Assembly (NCBI GenBank): GCA_018817425.1
Contig: JAHITX010000014.1
Span: forward strand, 1 to 64,000
Origin: Pseudomonadota bacterium
GTDB lineage: Bacteria; Desulfobacterota; Desulfobacteria; Desulfobacterales; RPRI01
Length of the DNA: 64,000 bases
Reading direction: 5' to 3'
Shown here: in pieces, positions 8,176-16,769 of the stretch
Numbering within the stretch: the stretch's first letter is position 1
Layout of the letters: the number at the start of each line of letters is the position of its first letter
Program-made: the position numbers and the translations under genes
Notes under the pieces: generated by a model
The model's input: only the letters and a program-made list of their open reading frames with translations
Databases searched by the model: none
Told to the model about the DNA's origin: nothing

Positions 8176-9747
8176 CTAAATCCCTATAGACTTATGTAAT
8201 TCCCCGGAAACCGGCAGGTAATACTCTTGATCTTTTAATCCTTTATTTTCTTCACCTGATAAAGACTGGAAATCATTTTGCTTGTGGCTTTCTATAAATG
8301 CATCAACTACTTTTGGGTCAAATTGGCTGCCCGAATTTTCTGTAATAATATTTAATGCAACAGCATCATCCATTTTCTTCCGGTAAGAACGATCAGATGT
8401 CAATGCATCATAGACATCTGCTACCGACAGAATGCGTGAAAGAAACGGAATATCCTCCCCCTTTAAGCCATCAGGATATCCTTTCCCGTCAAATCTTTCG
8501 TGGTGGTGGTGAATTATTTTGCATTCATCGATCCACATGCCCAGATGTCCTATAATATTGCTGCCAATAACAGGATGCTTTTTTATTATATCATATTCTT
8601 CATCCGAAAGTTTTCCGGGTTTAAGAAGAATACTATCAGGAGTTCCAATTTTACCTATATCGTGCAACAAACCGCATATGTTTAGTTTATCTATATCTTC
8701 TTGTGAAAATCCTGCTGTATTGCCTATGGATTTTGCATATAAAGATACCCTGTGTGAATGTTCTTTTGTATAAGGGTCTTTTGCTTCAATAATTTTCACT
8801 AACGCATAAAGCGTTGAAAAAAGATTTTCAAAAATATTTTCATAAAGCACCTGATTTTCTACCAGAGAAGATGCTTTACTTAAAAGAAAATTCATATAAT
8901 AAAGGTCTTTTTTTATAAAGTATCGGGCGTTATCATTGATAAACAATACAAGAACACCGAATGTATTGGTTTTAATTTTGAGAGGTGCTGCCATGGTGCT
9001 GCTGTAAATGTTATTACTTTTGATAATAAGCGGCATCCCTTCTTCTGCAACTTTTTTGATATTATGCGTTACTATCTTTTCGCTAACAGCAGCATAGTTG
9101 TTATCAAGCTGCGGATAAGACGCAAGAATAGTTGGATCTTTATGATATTTATCAAAGATACAGAAGTATGCTTCATTACATTTAGTAATTTCACCAGCCA
9201 GGTCCACAAGAATGTTTAAAACTCCACTTGTGCCCGGAGGGTTTTCCAGTTTATGAAGAATAAGGTTTATTATTTCGACTTCCTTAATTTTCTTCTGTAA
9301 TTCCATATTGAGTTTTAGGACTTCCTGATTTTTTTCGTTCGCCTCGTTGAGTAGTATTCCGTTAACAAACAGTTCCCTTTCTTGCATTATACGCTGGATA
9401 GTCTGCTTAATTTTTGACATTTCAAACGGCTTGGTTAAAAAATCCACAACTCCGTTTTTTAAGGTATTTATTGCATTATCTGCTGTAGGATGGCCGGTTA
9501 TCACAACTATCGGTATGGTATTATCATAAAGATGGATTCGTTTGGCTAGCTCTATCCCATTAATTTCCGGCATGGAAATATCCAGAAAACAGCAGTCGAT
9601 TTTTTGCTGTTTAATGGTTTCTAAGGCAATTAATCCATTCGTTTCAGTAAATACTTTGTAATTGGTAGTGGCTTCAAGATATTCCTTGAAAATCTCCAGA
9701 ATGGACTGTTCGTCATCAACGATAATTATGTTTAGATTATCTCTCAT
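8176..9747 (-). CDS. Response regulator with GAF-like and HD-GYP domains (c-di-GMP phosphodiesterase)
   Basis: Residues 1-125 are a canonical receiver: the acidic VDDE pocket, CFLDISMPE phosphoacceptor, VVITG switch and TKPF lysine are all present. A coiled coil and a GAF-like sensor follow to about residue 310. The C-terminal domain is HD-GYP: HSHRVSLYA, GLLHDIGKIGTP, then HHHHERFDGKGYPDGL with the GYP motif, and DVYDALTSDRSYR. HD-GYP enzymes hydrolyse c-di-GMP to pGpG or GMP, so this should oppose the GGDEF protein encoded nearby under control of a histidine kinase not seen here. It is the last gene of the fliD-fliS-flaG transcription unit, 16 bases after the preceding receiver gene. Confidence 0.92.
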   Translation of the reverse strand: MRDNLNIIIVDDEQSILEIFKEYLEATTNYKVFTETNGLIALETIKQQKIDCCFLDISMPEINGIELAKRIHLYDNTIPIVVITGHPTADNAINTLKNGVVDFLTKPFEMSKIKQTIQRIMQERELFVNGILLNEANEKNQEVLKLNMELQKKIKEVEIINLILHKLENPPGTSGVLNILVDLAGEITKCNEAYFCIFDKYHKDPTILASYPQLDNNYAAVSEKIVTHNIKKVAEEGMPLIIKSNNIYSSTMAAPLKIKTNTFGVLVLFINDNARYFIKKDLYYMNFLLSKASSLVENQVLYENIFENLFSTLYALVKIIEAKDPYTKEHSHRVSLYAKSIGNTAGFSQEDIDKLNICGLLHDIGKIGTPDSILLKPGKLSDEEYDIIKKHPVIGSNIIGHLGMWIDECKIIHHHHERFDGKGYPDGLKGEDIPFLSRILSVADVYDALTSDRSYRKKMDDAVALNIITENSGSQFDPKVVDAFIESHKQNDFQSLSGEENKGLKDQEYYLPVSGELHKSIGI

Positions 9748-9763
9748 AGATCGCTCATTTATA

Positions 9764-10453
9764 TTACTTTTCAGTTCTCATAAATTTGAGATAATGATTT
9801 TTGAATGTCCTGAATTCACTTTCCGTCAGCAAGCCTTTGTCCATAAGGGATGACAGTGCTTGCAATTTGTCTGTATAGTTATCAGGCGCGGAATCGTTAT
9901 ATATATAATGAAGACCGGCCATGCCTGATGAGAAAAAATTTAAACTCTTTATCTTTTCAGATTTATATTTTTGGCTATTTAAAAGCATTAATTCCTGGTA
10001 AACTTCCTTTAATTTTTTTTCTAACTCTTTATTTTGTCTGTTTAGTTTTATTTTATCTATAGCCCTGTTGATAACTATTTTTATTTCTCCCATTTTACAT
10101 GGCTTCATTATATAATCATAGGCACCTTCTCTTACAGCAGCTACCGCTGTTTCCAGAGAAGCATAGCCGGTAACAATAATAACAAGGATATCCGGATTCT
10201 TTTTTTTTGCATATTTTAAAACATCCAACCCGCCCACATTGGGCATAATAAGATCAGTTATAATCAGATCGAAAGGTTCTTTATTGATCATACCAATAGC
10301 TTCGGCTCCATCATAACATACCGAAACCGATCTTTCCTGCCCATCCATTAAAGTAAGATCCTTTAATATATCTGCAATTACTTTATCATCATCGACTATC
10401 AGAACTTTAAAAGGATTAAACATATCTATTAATTTCGGATCGGGCATAGCCAT
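9764..10453 (-). CDS. Response regulator with SHOCT-like C-terminus
   Basis: The receiver domain (VLIVDDDKVIADIL, LIITDLIMPNVGG, VIIVTGYASLETAV, IMKPCKMGE) is complete, so phosphorylation is expected. After a coiled coil near residues 140-170 the tail ends with LSSLMDKGLLTESEFRTFK, which resembles the short SHOCT motif (oligomerisation module). There is no DNA-binding or enzymatic output domain. I chose the ATG at 10453, four bases after the flaG stop; a TTG at 10474 overlapping flaG would add seven residues. Its place between flaG and the HD-GYP regulator suggests a flagellar or motility signalling role. Confidence 0.82.
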   Translation of the reverse strand: MAMPDPKLIDMFNPFKVLIVDDDKVIADILKDLTLMDGQERSVSVCYDGAEAIGMINKEPFDLIITDLIMPNVGGLDVLKYAKKKNPDILVIIVTGYASLETAVAAVREGAYDYIMKPCKMGEIKIVINRAIDKIKLNRQNKELEKKLKEVYQELMLLNSQKYKSEKIKSLNFFSSGMAGLHYIYNDSAPDNYTDKLQALSSLMDKGLLTESEFRTFKNHYLKFMRTEK

Positions 10454-10457
10454 TATA

Positions 10458-10811
10458 TCAAACCTTTTTATCAAGCATCAGGCCTATGGTTTCTTCAAGC
10501 TTTGTTGCCAGACTGAGCAATTCCGAAGAAGGAATTTCCCTTATAACTTCACCGGTATTTTCATTGACAACTGTTACGATAATTTTGCCCGAAGCTTCAT
10601 GAACTGAAAACGACAAATCAATATTTTGAAGAACTTTCATTTTGTTTTGCAAACTTGCAAATGCATCATTTGCATTTGCTGCATTTACAGGCTTTTTTTC
10701 TTCTTCTGATTTACTGTTTTCTTCCACGGGAGTCTGATCCCGGACTGCAACATTTGGTTGTGATAAAGAATCTAAACTTTTTCCTGATAAAGAAACAGGT
10801 TCAACATACAT
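10458..10811 (-). CDS. flaG: FlaG family flagellar protein
   Basis: A 117-residue FlaG-type protein: a variable polar N-terminus followed by the conserved C-terminal block LSFSVHEASGKIIVTVVNE and GEVIREIPSSELL. In other bacteria FlaG affects filament length. The ATG at 10811 is preceded by AAAGGAGGTGA with good spacing; the ORF could open three codons earlier but without a better site. It lies downstream of fliS and the FliT-like gene. Confidence 0.88.
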   Translation of the reverse strand: MYVEPVSLSGKSLDSLSQPNVAVRDQTPVEENSKSEEEKKPVNAANANDAFASLQNKMKVLQNIDLSFSVHEASGKIIVTVVNENTGEVIREIPSSELLSLATKLEETIGLMLDKKV

Positions 10812-10847
10812 CAGTATCACCTCCTTTACTATTTAAATCATCAGAGC

Positions 10848-11279
10848 TTATCTTTTGTCATCAAGATATCTTGGAAATTGGTTTCCTTTTTGGCCATACC
10901 CTCTACTAGCATGCCTGACACTATTCATCTTAAGAAGCTCATCTTTAATGCTTCTGCTTTCCGCCTTAACCATTATCATTATACTTGCATCAATCGGCAC
11001 AATTTGTTCCAAAAGAATTTTTATGCGGTTAAAATATTTATCGAAAATTTCTTTAAACCTATCGGAACCGTTATGAATGGCACTTTGTACGGACATGTCT
11101 ATTCTTTTAATTTTATTTATACAGTCCAGCCTTTTCGATATAAAAATATTAATATTTTTCTCCGCTTTATGTTTCAAGGATTCTTCCATTTCCTTTGTGG
11201 CAGAAAGATATTGGGTAGTAAGAAAGATTTTTTTTTCAAGGAGTAGGCCAATATTAACATCTTCATCGATTTTATTCAT
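10848..11279 (-). CDS. FliT/FlgN-like flagellar chaperone candidate
   Basis: A 143-residue, mostly helical and charged protein starting MNKIDEDVNIGLLLEKK, with CAGGAG nine bases before the ATG. Its size, helical composition and position between fliS and flaG match the FliT/FlgN type of export chaperone that escorts FliD or hook-filament junction proteins. Sequence identity to those families cannot be shown by eye, so the assignment rests mainly on gene order. The tail (SRGYGQKGNQFPRYLDDKR) is short and probably flexible. Confidence 0.55.
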   Translation of the reverse strand: MNKIDEDVNIGLLLEKKIFLTTQYLSATKEMEESLKHKAEKNINIFISKRLDCINKIKRIDMSVQSAIHNGSDRFKEIFDKYFNRIKILLEQIVPIDASIMIMVKAESRSIKDELLKMNSVRHASRGYGQKGNQFPRYLDDKR

Positions 11280-11303
11280 TTTTTAATACTCCTGATCATA
11301 TAC

Positions 11304-11744
11304 TCATATAAAATTGGAAGCATGCTGTATACTTTCTTCTTTAAATCGGACAGGTTCATGCTGAGTTTTTTTATGTCTTCCATTAATGATTACCTCCCAG
11401 GCCGATAAAAGTTCTGATAGTATTCCAATAACTTCATCAATTCCATTAAGATCTTTGTTTATATCAGCCAAAAGAATTTTTCGGTTCATGTATTTATACA
11501 AATCCGATAAATTTCGTGCAATGGCACCGCCTTTTTCCAAATCAAGCGAGCATAAAAGTTCGTCAATAAAATCCATGGCCTTTTGTAAGGCCTTACATTT
11601 TGCCTCAAATTTATTTTCCAGGTACTTGATTTTTGTAATTTTAAGCTGATCTATAGCGCCTTCATAACACATTAATATCAGTTTCCCGGGATCAGCAGTG
11701 ATTACGGTCGTTTTACGATAAGCCCTTATACCGTTATTGTTCAT
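11304..11744 (-). CDS. fliS: Flagellin export chaperone FliS
   Basis: FliS binds the C-terminus of flagellin in the cytoplasm, preventing early polymerisation and aiding export. The protein has the family pattern: an N-terminal AYRKTTVITADPGKLILMCY followed by four helices, including LDLEKGGAIARNLSDLYKYM. At 146 aa it is slightly longer than usual owing to a C-terminal tail. The ATG has AAGGAG upstream. It follows fliD by about 40 bases and is clearly in the same unit. Confidence 0.93.
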   Translation of the reverse strand: MNNNGIRAYRKTTVITADPGKLILMCYEGAIDQLKITKIKYLENKFEAKCKALQKAMDFIDELLCSLDLEKGGAIARNLSDLYKYMNRKILLADINKDLNGIDEVIGILSELLSAWEVIINGRHKKTQHEPVRFKEESIQHASNFI

Positions 11745-11783
11745 TTAAAATCTCCTTTATTTCTTTTTAATTATGATTAACCA

Positions 11784-14700
11784 CTACACCCAACCGTTTT
11801 GAGCTGCACTTATCTGGCCTGCCAACCAATCGCTCTGGCTCTGTATCTTTGCAAGGGCTGTTTCCATAACCACAAACCGGTTGATCATCATTTCCATCTT
11901 TCGGTCTAAACGATCTTCCATTTGATCAATCTGGGTTTCATAACTTTCTATGTTATCCTGAAGGGATTTTTGTTTAAATCCGACATAACCTTCATATTGA
12001 TCTGTAATGTCAAAAAGTTTTCTGTCAAATAACTCTGCAACTCCCAAGGTAAGTTTTACGGTACCGATTTCACCTGTTGTTGTTCCGGTATATTTTATAG
12101 ACAGACCGTCAATATTTGCCTCACCGCTGTTTCCCCCGAGCATCTGACCTTTGCCGGTTGCAGTTTCACCATTGATTGTTCCGGCTACATCCACTCCATT
12201 GTCAACGGTTTGGTCACCCCCTGTCCACAACAGGTTGTTTGCCTGACTGATTGTAAATGAATTTCCCGTTCCGTAATTATTATGTTTAAGAACCATGTGA
12301 TTTCCGGCATCAACAGATGCTGTTATGCCCATAGCATAGCGTCCTGTCTGCCCACCGGTATTTGCAGTAAGTACTGTTCCAAAATCGAGATCGTGTGCGC
12401 TTGTAAAATCAAATGTCAAAGAAACACTGCTAGCTCCTGATGAATTATCTGTTATCAAGATCTGTCCTGATGCATTAATATCGGCCGTAACTTCATTTCC
12501 GAAAGCTGTTTCTATGGAAGAAAGCAAACCCTGAACAGAATCTGCAGCAATATTCGAAATAGTATAAGACCCGTTTATCTCGGTTCCATTATGATCTACC
12601 GCTGAAAAGGAAATTACATCACCATTGACCAGATTGGCAGAATCGCCTGTTGCGTTATAAACGCTATCCCATTTTGTCGATGAGGTTATTGCCGCTGCCT
12701 GGCCCGAATCGGCGTAAAGCTGTTCGGATCCTGAAATAATCTGAGTATAGACTGTAGATAATTCACTGTTTACAGCATTAACCATTTGGGACATGGTCAT
12801 TGAACTGGTAAGATTTACGACGGATGTGCCGCTTCCTTCTGTAATAGTAAGGGTTTCATCACTGCTTAAACTTGTGTTGTCCGATGCATCCGATGTACTT
12901 TGTGTTGCAGCAGTATCAATATTAACCGTGTACTCGCCATAATTGGTATCATTAGAATGTCCCAAATACTTTATAGTGCCAACACTTACTTCGCTGCTTG
13001 CTGTAAAAAGCTTCTTCACATCATTAAAATTGCTTTTGAGATAGCCGCTTAGTTTATCATTGTCTATGTTAAGCTTACCGTCCTTATCTACATTTATGCC
13101 GACTAAACCCATTGTGGAATAATCGTATGAAACACCCCAGACGCTCTGTGTTAAAATAGATGTCAAATCCGATTTGACCGATATCAGGGTTCCGTCTCCA
13201 AAAAGAATCCCTCCTGTTTCCTGGGTTGTTTCATCAAAAGAAAATTGGGATTGAATATATGATGAAATACTATTGTAGCTGGAAACAAAATTGCTGATAT
13301 TTGATATAATGGCATCGGTATCACGACGTATATTAAGCGAAACGGTAGTTTCGGTATCGGCTTTCAACAAATTCAGAGTTACGCCGGAAATTATATCGTC
13401 AATCGCATTTTCAGAACGTGTGACAGTTACCCCGTCCAATGTAACGGAAGCATCTGCTCCTGCAACTATTTCACGTTTACGGGCAGTGCCGGAAAGGATG
13501 CCGTCCGTATCAAATTTGAGAGTAGTATCATCTGTTCCGCCGGAATCTTTTACTCCTATTCTTATGTCAAGATAGCTGGTTCCTGATGTATTATTCACAA
13601 TCATTAATTTGCCGTCACCGTTAACAGAGGCGGTTACATTGCCAAAAGCCGATTCTATCTTTGAAAGAAGATCACCTAAAGTGGTTGTATCGGTAATGAT
13701 AAGAGTATCATCTGATACAGGATTGTTATCCGTATCCGTGCCTTCCAGATGTATGTAATCTGTATTCAGAAATCCGGTATAGCCGTCAATATCCATGATT
13801 AAAGTATCTGAGGTAATTACAGCTCCACCGCTTGTGTTTTCAATATCGCCTGTTACGCTTGATTCATCTGAAACGCCGCCTTTTATTATACCCAGTGTTT
13901 CAAGAATATTATTCTTATCAGTATATGTATTGGCGGCCCCTTCAACCATCAGTCTGTAATATGTGTTGTTATTTTCCGTTTCGGAAGTAATTGAAGCCGT
14001 AAGGCCGGCAGCGGCAAATTTGGTCTGCAAACTGCTTAAGGTGTCTGTGCTTAGATCTATATCGCCAATTGACATGCCGTTAATTATAATTTCCCCGGCG
14101 CTTGAGGTTTGAGTGGTTGAAAGGTTAAGAAGAGATTTTATGGAGATGCTGGTACTGCTGAACCCATCCGTCTGGTCCCCACCGGTGAGATGGTTTTTTG
14201 CAGTTCTGTCGGCATCTGTAAAGCCAAACTCATAAAGAATATCAGATACTCCGCCGTTTTGCAGTCCGATTCCCGAAGCGCCTGTTGTATCACTGGTAAG
14301 TACCAACCGGTGGTCACCTGTTCCATAGCTTATAATGCTGGATGTAACTCCGGTCGGATTTGAGCCTGAATTTGCATTGTTAATTTTATTGCTTACATCA
14401 GCCAATGTATCGGTTGCTGCGATATTTATAGCAGTTCCGTTTATCAGGATATCACCGGAGTAATCTGATCCCAGAGCATCGGATATTGATGCAAATGACC
14501 CTGAAGACAGTTTTTGGGCAGCAGCCAGATTATTGACTTTTAGTGAATAGGAACCTATGGATGCCGTATCGGATGTACTGACAGTCAGAAGGTCGGAAGC
14601 TTTAACTGTTGAACTATCAGTTGTCATAGACGCTTTGAATATATTAAAATCATCGGTATCCTTAAGAGTACCAACTGCTGTCTTTAAGGATAGCAATTTG

Positions 14701-14861
14701 CTGTTTAAAGACTGCCATTCGGTAAGTTTTGATTGTGTTTCAGTTTTTTTTCCGGTAACAAGATCGACTCGACGGTGTTCAATTTCCATAAGCGAATCAA
14801 TCATGGACCGCCAGTCAAATCCGCTCGAAAGACCTGATATTAGGTTGGTGCTCAGAGCCAT
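11784..14861 (-). CDS. fliD: Flagellar hook-associated protein 2 (filament cap), unusually large
   Basis: FliD forms the cap at the filament tip and helps flagellin fold in. The N-terminal FliD domain (ISGLSSGFDWRSMIDSLMEI) and the C-terminal coiled region (SYETQIDQMEDRLDRKMEMM ... MINRFVVMETALAKIQSQSD) are both intact. The protein has 1025 residues, against roughly 450-700 in most bacteria. The extra length is Ser/Thr/Gly-rich beta-type sequence with repeated flagellin_IN-like pieces, for example near residue 400 (LLSKIESAFGNVTASVN) and near 785 (LLSSIETAFGNEVTADIN). GGAGG stands six bases before the ATG. A sigma-28 promoter and a leader hairpin lie just upstream. Confidence 0.95.
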   Translation of the reverse strand: MALSTNLISGLSSGFDWRSMIDSLMEIEHRRVDLVTGKKTETQSKLTEWQSLNSKLLSLKTAVGTLKDTDDFNIFKASMTTDSSTVKASDLLTVSTSDTASIGSYSLKVNNLAAAQKLSSGSFASISDALGSDYSGDILINGTAINIAATDTLADVSNKINNANSGSNPTGVTSSIISYGTGDHRLVLTSDTTGASGIGLQNGGVSDILYEFGFTDADRTAKNHLTGGDQTDGFSSTSISIKSLLNLSTTQTSSAGEIIINGMSIGDIDLSTDTLSSLQTKFAAAGLTASITSETENNNTYYRLMVEGAANTYTDKNNILETLGIIKGGVSDESSVTGDIENTSGGAVITSDTLIMDIDGYTGFLNTDYIHLEGTDTDNNPVSDDTLIITDTTTLGDLLSKIESAFGNVTASVNGDGKLMIVNNTSGTSYLDIRIGVKDSGGTDDTTLKFDTDGILSGTARKREIVAGADASVTLDGVTVTRSENAIDDIISGVTLNLLKADTETTVSLNIRRDTDAIISNISNFVSSYNSISSYIQSQFSFDETTQETGGILFGDGTLISVKSDLTSILTQSVWGVSYDYSTMGLVGINVDKDGKLNIDNDKLSGYLKSNFNDVKKLFTASSEVSVGTIKYLGHSNDTNYGEYTVNIDTAATQSTSDASDNTSLSSDETLTITEGSGTSVVNLTSSMTMSQMVNAVNSELSTVYTQIISGSEQLYADSGQAAAITSSTKWDSVYNATGDSANLVNGDVISFSAVDHNGTEINGSYTISNIAADSVQGLLSSIETAFGNEVTADINASGQILITDNSSGASSVSLTFDFTSAHDLDFGTVLTANTGGQTGRYAMGITASVDAGNHMVLKHNNYGTGNSFTISQANNLLWTGGDQTVDNGVDVAGTINGETATGKGQMLGGNSGEANIDGLSIKYTGTTTGEIGTVKLTLGVAELFDRKLFDITDQYEGYVGFKQKSLQDNIESYETQIDQMEDRLDRKMEMMINRFVVMETALAKIQSQSDWLAGQISAAQNGWV

Positions 14862-14892
14862 GTTACCTCCATTTTAATATGTTACCAAAACA

Positions 14893-14913
14893 GACCGGAA
14901 AATAATTCCGGTC
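14893..14913 (-). repeat. Hairpin at the 5' end of the fliD transcript
   Basis: 8-bp perfect arms (GACCGGAA / TTCCGGTC) with a 5-nt loop sit just downstream of the predicted sigma-28 start near 14916. This could stabilise the mRNA, and is less likely to be a terminator because it lies between the promoter and fliD. Confidence 0.5.
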
Positions 14914-14923
14914 CATATTTCGT

Positions 14924-14951
14924 TTATCGGAAAAATTTGTTAAAAACTTGA
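14924..14951 (-). promoter_or_regulatory. Sigma-28 promoter of fliD
   Basis: On the minus strand TCAAGTTT, then 12 nt, then TCCGATAA, close to the sigma-28 consensus TAAAGTTT-N11-GCCGATAA. The spacing is the same 12 nt as at fliC and cheW. Confidence 0.72.
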
Positions 14952-14994
14952 GTCTTTTGTTGCTTTCCAAATACATAGCAAAATGCCTGCCATA

Positions 14995-15032
14995 AAAAAT
15001 CCCGTTTCCGGAAATCCGAAAACGGGATTTTT
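14995..15032 (-). terminator. Terminator between fliC and fliD
   Basis: A strong stem (AAAAATCCCGTTT with AAACGGGATTTTT, plus an inner CGGA/TCCG pair) lies about 70 bases after the fliC stop and is followed on the minus strand by a T-run. It separates fliC from the fliD unit. Confidence 0.8.
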
Positions 15033-15099
15033 GTTTAAGTTACAAGTTACCAAGATAAAATTGTTTATGGCTCTTTTTATAAAAGTATTTACGACCTCA

Positions 15100-16533
15100 T
15101 TATCCAAACAATGAGAGAACACCCTGAGGCGCCATGTTAGCCTGAGCCAGCATTGAAGTACCGGCCTGAAGCAGGATCTGGTTCTTTGTAAAAGTCGTCA
15201 TTTCTGAGGCCATATCCACATCACGGATTACAGATTCAGCCGCCTGAGAGTTTTCAATTGTAGTTGCCAGGTTCGCAGCGGCATAAGAAAGCCTGTTCTG
15301 AGCCGCACCGATATCACCTCGCCGTGACGCAAGGGTGTCGATGGCTGTGTTAATGGTTGTTAAGGCAGCTTGCGCCCCTGTTGCAGTACTTAGATCGATA
15401 CCGCTGATGTTTAAACCTGACGACCCTGTCGTGGCATCCCCAACGCTTATGTCAATCCGGTCATTGGATGTGTTTTTAGCTCCTACCTGGAAAGTGGACG
15501 CTCCGGAATTGTCGACGGCAAAGGTTACAGCATCATAGTCGCCATCCGCATATCCTGAATCAAGAGTTAGCTTGATACCTAACTGATCAAAGTCCAGTGT
15601 TTGTGCAACGCCGTCAGTAGTTGCAACCGCTTGGGATGCTCCAGTGGTTCCATTAGTAAGTGTCATGGAATTTGAAGCACCAGCATTAGTAATAGTCCAA
15701 GTTCCGGTCGCAGTGGAACTTCCTAACGACATAGATGAATAACCAACATCGGCTACTATGATAGTATCATCAGCTATATCTGCTGCGGCTAGAGTACCAG
15801 CACCGGTTATAGTCAATCCAATATCAGCGAACGTTATGGCATTGGTTGCTGAATCGTAGGAACCAGCATATACCGCACCGTCTGTCGCACCGGTCATCAG
15901 AACACTACCTACAGTTGAGGATATAGTAGCAGCACCGGTTGACAAAGTGTATGTCTGCGCAGCAAGGTTAGATACATCGCTGCTGAATGAAAAACTCATT
16001 GTTTCGGTATCTGTACTATCATCAGTGAATGTGTACTTGTTGCCATTGACTGTATCAAGAGCGACAGTGGTAGTTGCACCAGTAGTTTGCCAATCGGCCG
16101 AAGATGCACCAAAGGTTCCATCAAGCAGCTTACTGCCTGCATACTCGCTGGAGTTTGCAATACGATCAATTTCATTAATCAGCTGTACTTTTTCTGCCTC
16201 GATCTTGTCCAGGTTGGACGATGCATTGGCTGAAGCAGCCTGTGTTCCGAGTTCCTTTAAGCGGGTAAGCATGTTGCCGATCTGGTCCATGGCACCTTCT
16301 GCAACCTGTAAAAGCGAGTTTGCTTCCGATGTGTTTCTGCTTGCCACTTTGTAACTGGCGATATCCGCACGCATTCCCGAAGAAATTGCCAGTCCTGCGG
16401 CATCATCTGCCGCCCTGTTAATCCGGTAACCTGAAGAAAGTCTTTCAAGAGATTTGCTCATTCCGCTGTCAGCGATCTGCAGATTCTTGTGTGCGTTCAT
16501 TGCTGCGATGTTGTTTTGAATTCTAAGTCCCAT
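15100..16533 (-). CDS. fliC: Flagellin
   Basis: The filament subunit. The N-terminal D0/D1 helices (GLRIQNNIAAMNAHKNL, SLERLSSGYRINRAADDAAG) and the C-terminal D1/D0 helices (SRRGDIGAAQNRLSYAAANL, ending QANMAPQGVLSLFG) are conserved. The central roughly 230 residues are a Ser/Thr/Gly/Ala-rich variable domain, which forms the exposed surface and is the likely place for O-glycans. At 477 aa it is mid-sized. AAGGAGGA is three to four bases from the ATG. It has its own sigma-28 promoter and terminator, and a glycosyltransferase gene lies immediately upstream in the same direction. Confidence 0.97.
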   Translation of the reverse strand: MGLRIQNNIAAMNAHKNLQIADSGMSKSLERLSSGYRINRAADDAAGLAISSGMRADIASYKVASRNTSEANSLLQVAEGAMDQIGNMLTRLKELGTQAASANASSNLDKIEAEKVQLINEIDRIANSSEYAGSKLLDGTFGASSADWQTTGATTTVALDTVNGNKYTFTDDSTDTETMSFSFSSDVSNLAAQTYTLSTGAATISSTVGSVLMTGATDGAVYAGSYDSATNAITFADIGLTITGAGTLAAADIADDTIIVADVGYSSMSLGSSTATGTWTITNAGASNSMTLTNGTTGASQAVATTDGVAQTLDFDQLGIKLTLDSGYADGDYDAVTFAVDNSGASTFQVGAKNTSNDRIDISVGDATTGSSGLNISGIDLSTATGAQAALTTINTAIDTLASRRGDIGAAQNRLSYAAANLATTIENSQAAESVIRDVDMASEMTTFTKNQILLQAGTSMLAQANMAPQGVLSLFG

Positions 16534-16680
16534 TGTTTAATCCTCCTTGATTTTATGTGATTTTTGCCGTTTATCCGGCTCAGTATTTTCGGGCGTCCCT
16601 GCCCAAATGTTTACGATCCTATCAATAAGAATTTGCTTATCACCTCCTTATTTTTTATTGGATCGTTTTAACCTTTAGCT
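16534..16680 (-). promoter_or_regulatory. fliC 5' leader with a perfect Shine-Dalgarno that has no AUG, and nested inverted repeats
   Basis: The predicted leader is about 145 nt. At 16650-16640 it holds TAAGGAGGTGA, a full 11-nt complement of the 16S rRNA tail, but no AUG, GUG or UUG follows at normal distance. An AUU at 16632 opens a 31-codon frame that closes at 16537, overlapping the real fliC ribosome site. The site is enclosed by ACGATCC/GGATCGT and AATAAG/CTTATT arms. This may be a decoy or standby ribosome site, a leader peptide or a regulator-binding element. Confidence 0.5.
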
Positions 16681-16683
16681 GAA

Positions 16684-16711
16684 TTATCGGATGAAGGATA
16701 AAAAAACTTTA
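16684..16711 (-). promoter_or_regulatory. Sigma-28 promoter of fliC
   Basis: TAAAGTTT, 12 nt, TCCGATAA on the minus strand. The -35 element matches the consensus exactly and the -10 has one mismatch. Predicted start near 16677. Confidence 0.8.
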
Positions 16712-16769
16712 AAAAAAAATCACGATCTGCGGATTTCTTACGGATTCATCAATCGGAAGGAGATAAACT

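Noticed and set aside
13291-13575. ORF on the plus strand inside fliD
   Set aside because: Opposite-strand shadow of the repetitive fliD coding sequence, without ribosome site.
14940-15122. Small ORF between fliD and fliC
   Set aside because: It consists largely of the fliC terminator hairpin and overlaps the fliC 3' end; no ribosome site.
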